DNA from: Bacteroidales bacterium
GTDB taxonomy: Bacteria; Bacteroidota; Bacteroidia; Bacteroidales; UBA932
Length of the DNA: 64,000 nt
NCBI GenBank assembly: GCA_017428035.1
Contig: JAFRRR010000061.1
Span: 1-64,000 of the forward strand
Direction: 5' to 3'
The translations under genes were made by a program, and so were the position numbers. Positions 61,775-64,000 of the stretch are shown one piece after another; the first letter of the stretch is position 1, and every line of letters begins with the position of its first letter. The notes below the pieces were generated by a model, which saw only the letters and a list, made by a program, of their open reading frames with translations, did no database searches and was not told the DNA's origin.

Positions 61775-62206
61775 TTATATCAGAGCACAATCCGCAACCT
61801 GAGCAATACGGCGGTAGGCTTCCTGCAGCTGTTTTTGGGATAACGGCTTGTGCTCCACGTCGTTATTATGGGTATTGTCTTTTTCGATAATCATTATCTG
61901 GCAATCGCGGCTCATAGCGATATTGTGCCAAAGTCCGGCCGGGACGTTGTATGTCACGCCCTGTTTCATGGCCAGATATTCGAACCGTGGCTCTGCGGTA
62001 TCGAAGGTAGCGGAAATGAGCACTGCCTTGCCTTTGAAAAGGATGAACACTTCGTCGGTGCAGGCATGCCGCTCCACGTCAACAATGTCATTGAGGCCAT
62101 GGGTTGCCACGTGGTTGAGTTGCGCCACCTGCCACCCATCCCTTATCAGGAACGGGTTGTAGCCTTCTCCTTTGTGGAAATATGTTTCTATGCTCATGGC
62201 TGGCAT
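61775..62206 (-). CDS. Cupin-domain protein
   Basis: A 143-aa small beta-barrel protein. Cupin features: DEVFILFKGKAVLI (Glu and strand of motif 1) and YNVPAGLWHNIAM (motif 2 with His). Such proteins bind a metal and small sugars or act as isomerases or sensors. ATG at 62206 overlaps the stop codon of the UroD-like gene; ATG 62197 is an alternative. Confidence 0.78.
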   Translation of the reverse strand: MPAMSIETYFHKGEGYNPFLIRDGWQVAQLNHVATHGLNDIVDVERHACTDEVFILFKGKAVLISATFDTAEPRFEYLAMKQGVTYNVPAGLWHNIAMSRDCQIMIIEKDNTHNNDVEHKPLSQKQLQEAYRRIAQVADCALI

Positions 62207-63255
62207 CAGTTTAAGGAGTCAATATACTCACGTGTGCCATATTTCCTGGCAGCTGCGATAAAGGCCTTGAAATTCTCCGGAGGGGTATTCCGCCCAATCG
62301 CGCAGCCGGAGCTGATGATGTGCCCCACCCCGCGGGTTTTGCCCACCAGGTCCTTCACAGCCTGATCCACCTGCTCGGGAGTACCCAGCACCAGGGGGAA
62401 GCTCGGATCGATGTTGCCCATCAGAACAGTGGATTGAGGAAGAACCTGCCTTGCATGCTGCATATCGAGCTCCCAGTCTACCTCAAGCACCTTAGCAGCG
62501 GTTTTGCCCATATCTTCGATGATGCCATTGGTGTTGCCGCAGATGTGCACGGACATAGGGATGCCGTAGTCCTGGACTTCCTTGACCAGGTCTATCTCCG
62601 GCTGGAGCGCGAATTCGCGATACATTTCCGGAGAAATCAGGTTGGGCCCGGCAAAGGCATCGCCTATCGAGGTAATATCTGCGCCGGCATCTTTTTGCGC
62701 CTTTGCGAAGATGGCGCTCGCCTTGCGGCAGAACGTCAGCACATCGTCTATAAGCTGCTTATCTTCCAGCATCAGGTCCATCATGAACTGAGAGGCACCG
62801 CGAAGCAGGCAGGCTATGCTGAAAGGCCCCTGGTCAGCCCTGCCCATTATGAAGACATCGTCTCCGAGAGCCTCCCTGAGACGGACTGTAGCTTCCAGCC
62901 ATTCCCCGAGGCGGCCAGAAGATATTGTGGGCAACTGAAGATCATAGATATCCCTGAGATCCTTAAGCAAAGGCTTGCTCTCATCTACGATAGCCGGTTC
63001 ATCGTCCCTGAATATCACTTCTGCGCCGATTGCCTCGGCTATGGTAGCATCGTCAAAATCGATGGTGCAACCGTCGTATCCATATTTGTCGTGAGAAATG
63101 ACGTGGGCCTCGGCCATCTTGCGGCCGCTATGGCTTACGTCTCCAATTTTCATCCCGGCTGTCTCAACTGCAAACATAAAACTCTGCGGAATCACAGGTA
63201 AAATGTCGGGACGCTCGCCCTGCAGCACAGCCATGCATCTTTCTTTTGATGTCAT
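62206..63255 (-). CDS. UroD-family corrinoid methyltransferase, copy 1
   Basis: A 349-aa relative of copy 2 with the same zinc set: VHICGNTNG and SSGCAIGRNTP. Two such proteins around one corrinoid protein suggest one takes methyl groups from the substrate and the other gives them to an acceptor such as tetrahydrofolate or a thiol. Which is which cannot be told. Overlaps the permease stop by 4 bp. Confidence 0.85.
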   Translation of the reverse strand: MTSKERCMAVLQGERPDILPVIPQSFMFAVETAGMKIGDVSHSGRKMAEAHVISHDKYGYDGCTIDFDDATIAEAIGAEVIFRDDEPAIVDESKPLLKDLRDIYDLQLPTISSGRLGEWLEATVRLREALGDDVFIMGRADQGPFSIACLLRGASQFMMDLMLEDKQLIDDVLTFCRKASAIFAKAQKDAGADITSIGDAFAGPNLISPEMYREFALQPEIDLVKEVQDYGIPMSVHICGNTNGIIEDMGKTAAKVLEVDWELDMQHARQVLPQSTVLMGNIDPSFPLVLGTPEQVDQAVKDLVGKTRGVGHIISSGCAIGRNTPPENFKAFIAAARKYGTREYIDSLN

Positions 63256-64000
63256 TCCTTTTCTGTATCTTTTTTAATTAAAAATGCTATTGCTAAAATA
63301 CCGGCCAGAACCGCCATCAAAGCCACAAGAGAAGCCCTCTGGCCCATTGCATCGGAAATGATTCCCAACAGCGGCGGAACCAAGGCGCCGCCGGCCACAC
63401 CCATGATCATGAGCGCGGATACATCGTTGGCCATATCCTTGTGGGCACTCATGGCTGCTCCGAACACGATAGCGAATATGTTGGCGCAGAACAGTCCTAC
63501 CAGGAACAGGCATACCAGCAGAAGAGTCTGATTGTGCCCCAGCGCAAAAACGACCAGGGCAGCCACTCCTGCAGCAACCGTCACCTTGAGGAAGGCGGCG
63601 GGGCGGCAGCGGGTAAGTAGGATCGAGCCCAGAAAAGTACCTATAGTCCTGGCGATATAATATAGACTGCAGCCGAGGCCAGCCTCTTGGAGCGAAATGC
63701 CGAATTGTTCCGTCATGTATTTAGGAACAGTGGTCATAAGACCGATCTCGAAACCAACACTCAGCAGTATTGCGAAAAACAGCATGATGATGTACGGGTC
63801 CGATAGCAGTTTGCGAACCTGTTTCCCGTCGCCCTGGGCGACCTGATCCGTTTCCTTGACAGGAGTCAGTGCCAACCACAGCAGAGACGCAGCAGTAAGG
63901 GTGGCATATATGGGGAAGACCATTTTCCAGTTCCCGAAGAGCCCTACGGCCGCACTGATGATGACGGGGCCGAGCGTGGATGATATCGCCTTTATGAATT
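63252..64000 (-). CDS. MFS sugar permease, FucP/GlcP-like (partial)
   Basis: 249 residues of the C-terminal part of a major facilitator transporter; the reading frame continues past the right edge of the window (..FIKAISSTLGPVIISAAVGL before the internal Met at 63923, shown in part). About seven membrane segments are seen, with a central charged loop (KETDQVAQGDGKQVRK). The stretch MIMGVAGGALVPPLLGIISD resembles the fucose/glucose permeases common in Bacteroidota. First known gene of the run. Confidence 0.85.
   Translation of the reverse strand, partial: FIKAISSTLGPVIISAAVGLFGNWKMVFPIYATLTAASLLWLALTPVKETDQVAQGDGKQVRKLLSDPYIIMLFFAILLSVGFEIGLMTTVPKYMTEQFGISLQEAGLGCSLYYIARTIGTFLGSILLTRCRPAAFLKVTVAAGVAALVVFALGHNQTLLLVCLFLVGLFCANIFAIVFGAAMSAHKDMANDVSALMIMGVAGGALVPPLLGIISDAMGQRASLVALMAVLAGILAIAFLIKKDTEKE

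Noticed and set aside
60115-63255. Heme biosynthesis (hemE) reading of the two UroD-family genes
   Set aside because: Both have the HxC...C zinc set of corrinoid methyltransferases and lie with a corrinoid protein and a MetH activation protein; no other heme gene is near.

Overview
The window reads as a chromosomal stretch of a Bacteroidales bacterium (phylum Bacteroidota), probably a gut or gut-like member; I cannot place it below order. The evidence is: promoters of the Bacteroidota type (TTTG, about 19 nt, TAnnTTTG) in front of many genes, often with very short or no 5' leaders and no clear Shine-Dalgarno; a Rho factor with a long Q/N-rich insertion; a PurF-like protein starting MGGLFG; lipoproteins of the kind common in the phylum; and GH92 glycosidases. 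No rRNA or tRNA gene was seen.

Region 1 (1-5300) is a mosaic accessory locus. A 25-bp core repeat occurs six times (236, 653, 1820, 2218, 2617, 3540) and cuts the DNA into modules of about 400-1170 bp. The modules carry a NUDIX hydrolase, an orphan HicB-like protein, a conserved 131-aa unknown, an unknown/GIY-YIG gene pair, three copies of a large palindromic element, three copies of a candidate small RNA with its own promoter and terminator, and a tandem 398/399-bp repeat that encodes a second candidate RNA. In that second RNA one stem changes sequence between copies while keeping its pairing. This is the best candidate here for something undescribed. A looser fourth relative of the first RNA lies at 19211-19291.

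Region 2 (5600-20000) is a defence island. A minus-strand operon (18459 to 6273) encodes a SNF2-type helicase with a PLD-like N-terminus, a DUF4391 protein, a DUF4365 protein with a nuclease-like motif, type III Mod and Res, a DUF4268 protein with a second nuclease-like motif, and a small membrane protein. A 24-bp palindrome sits at its promoter. Next to it are an orphan Phd/YefM-type antitoxin with a truncated toxin remnant and an orphan CdiA-CT-like nuclease.

Region 3 (20100-50800) is mostly core genome: yccF-lutABC-phosphoesterase; yefM-yoeB with a palindromic operator; ackA-lipoprotein-GNAT; comEC (competence domain only); a PurF paralogue lacking the catalytic Cys; gyrA-TPR divergent from tamB; rho; M20 peptidase-pyrF; tig-clpP-clpX-glycosyltransferase; rmlA-rmlB; a VWA lipoprotein; and an SPFH protein. 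A perfect 39-bp inverted repeat, each arm itself a terminator hairpin, flanks the rmlBA/VWA block.

Region 4 (50803-64000) is a minus-strand run linking a FucP/GlcP-like sugar permease (cut by the window edge), two UroD-fold methyltransferases, a cupin, a corrinoid protein, a MetH-activation-domain protein, two secreted glycosidases (GH92 and GH38-like), a secreted FAD oxidoreductase and a secreted EEP-family hydrolase. My inference is that it releases a methylated sugar from a glycan outside the cytoplasm, imports it, and removes the methyl group through a B12-dependent relay.
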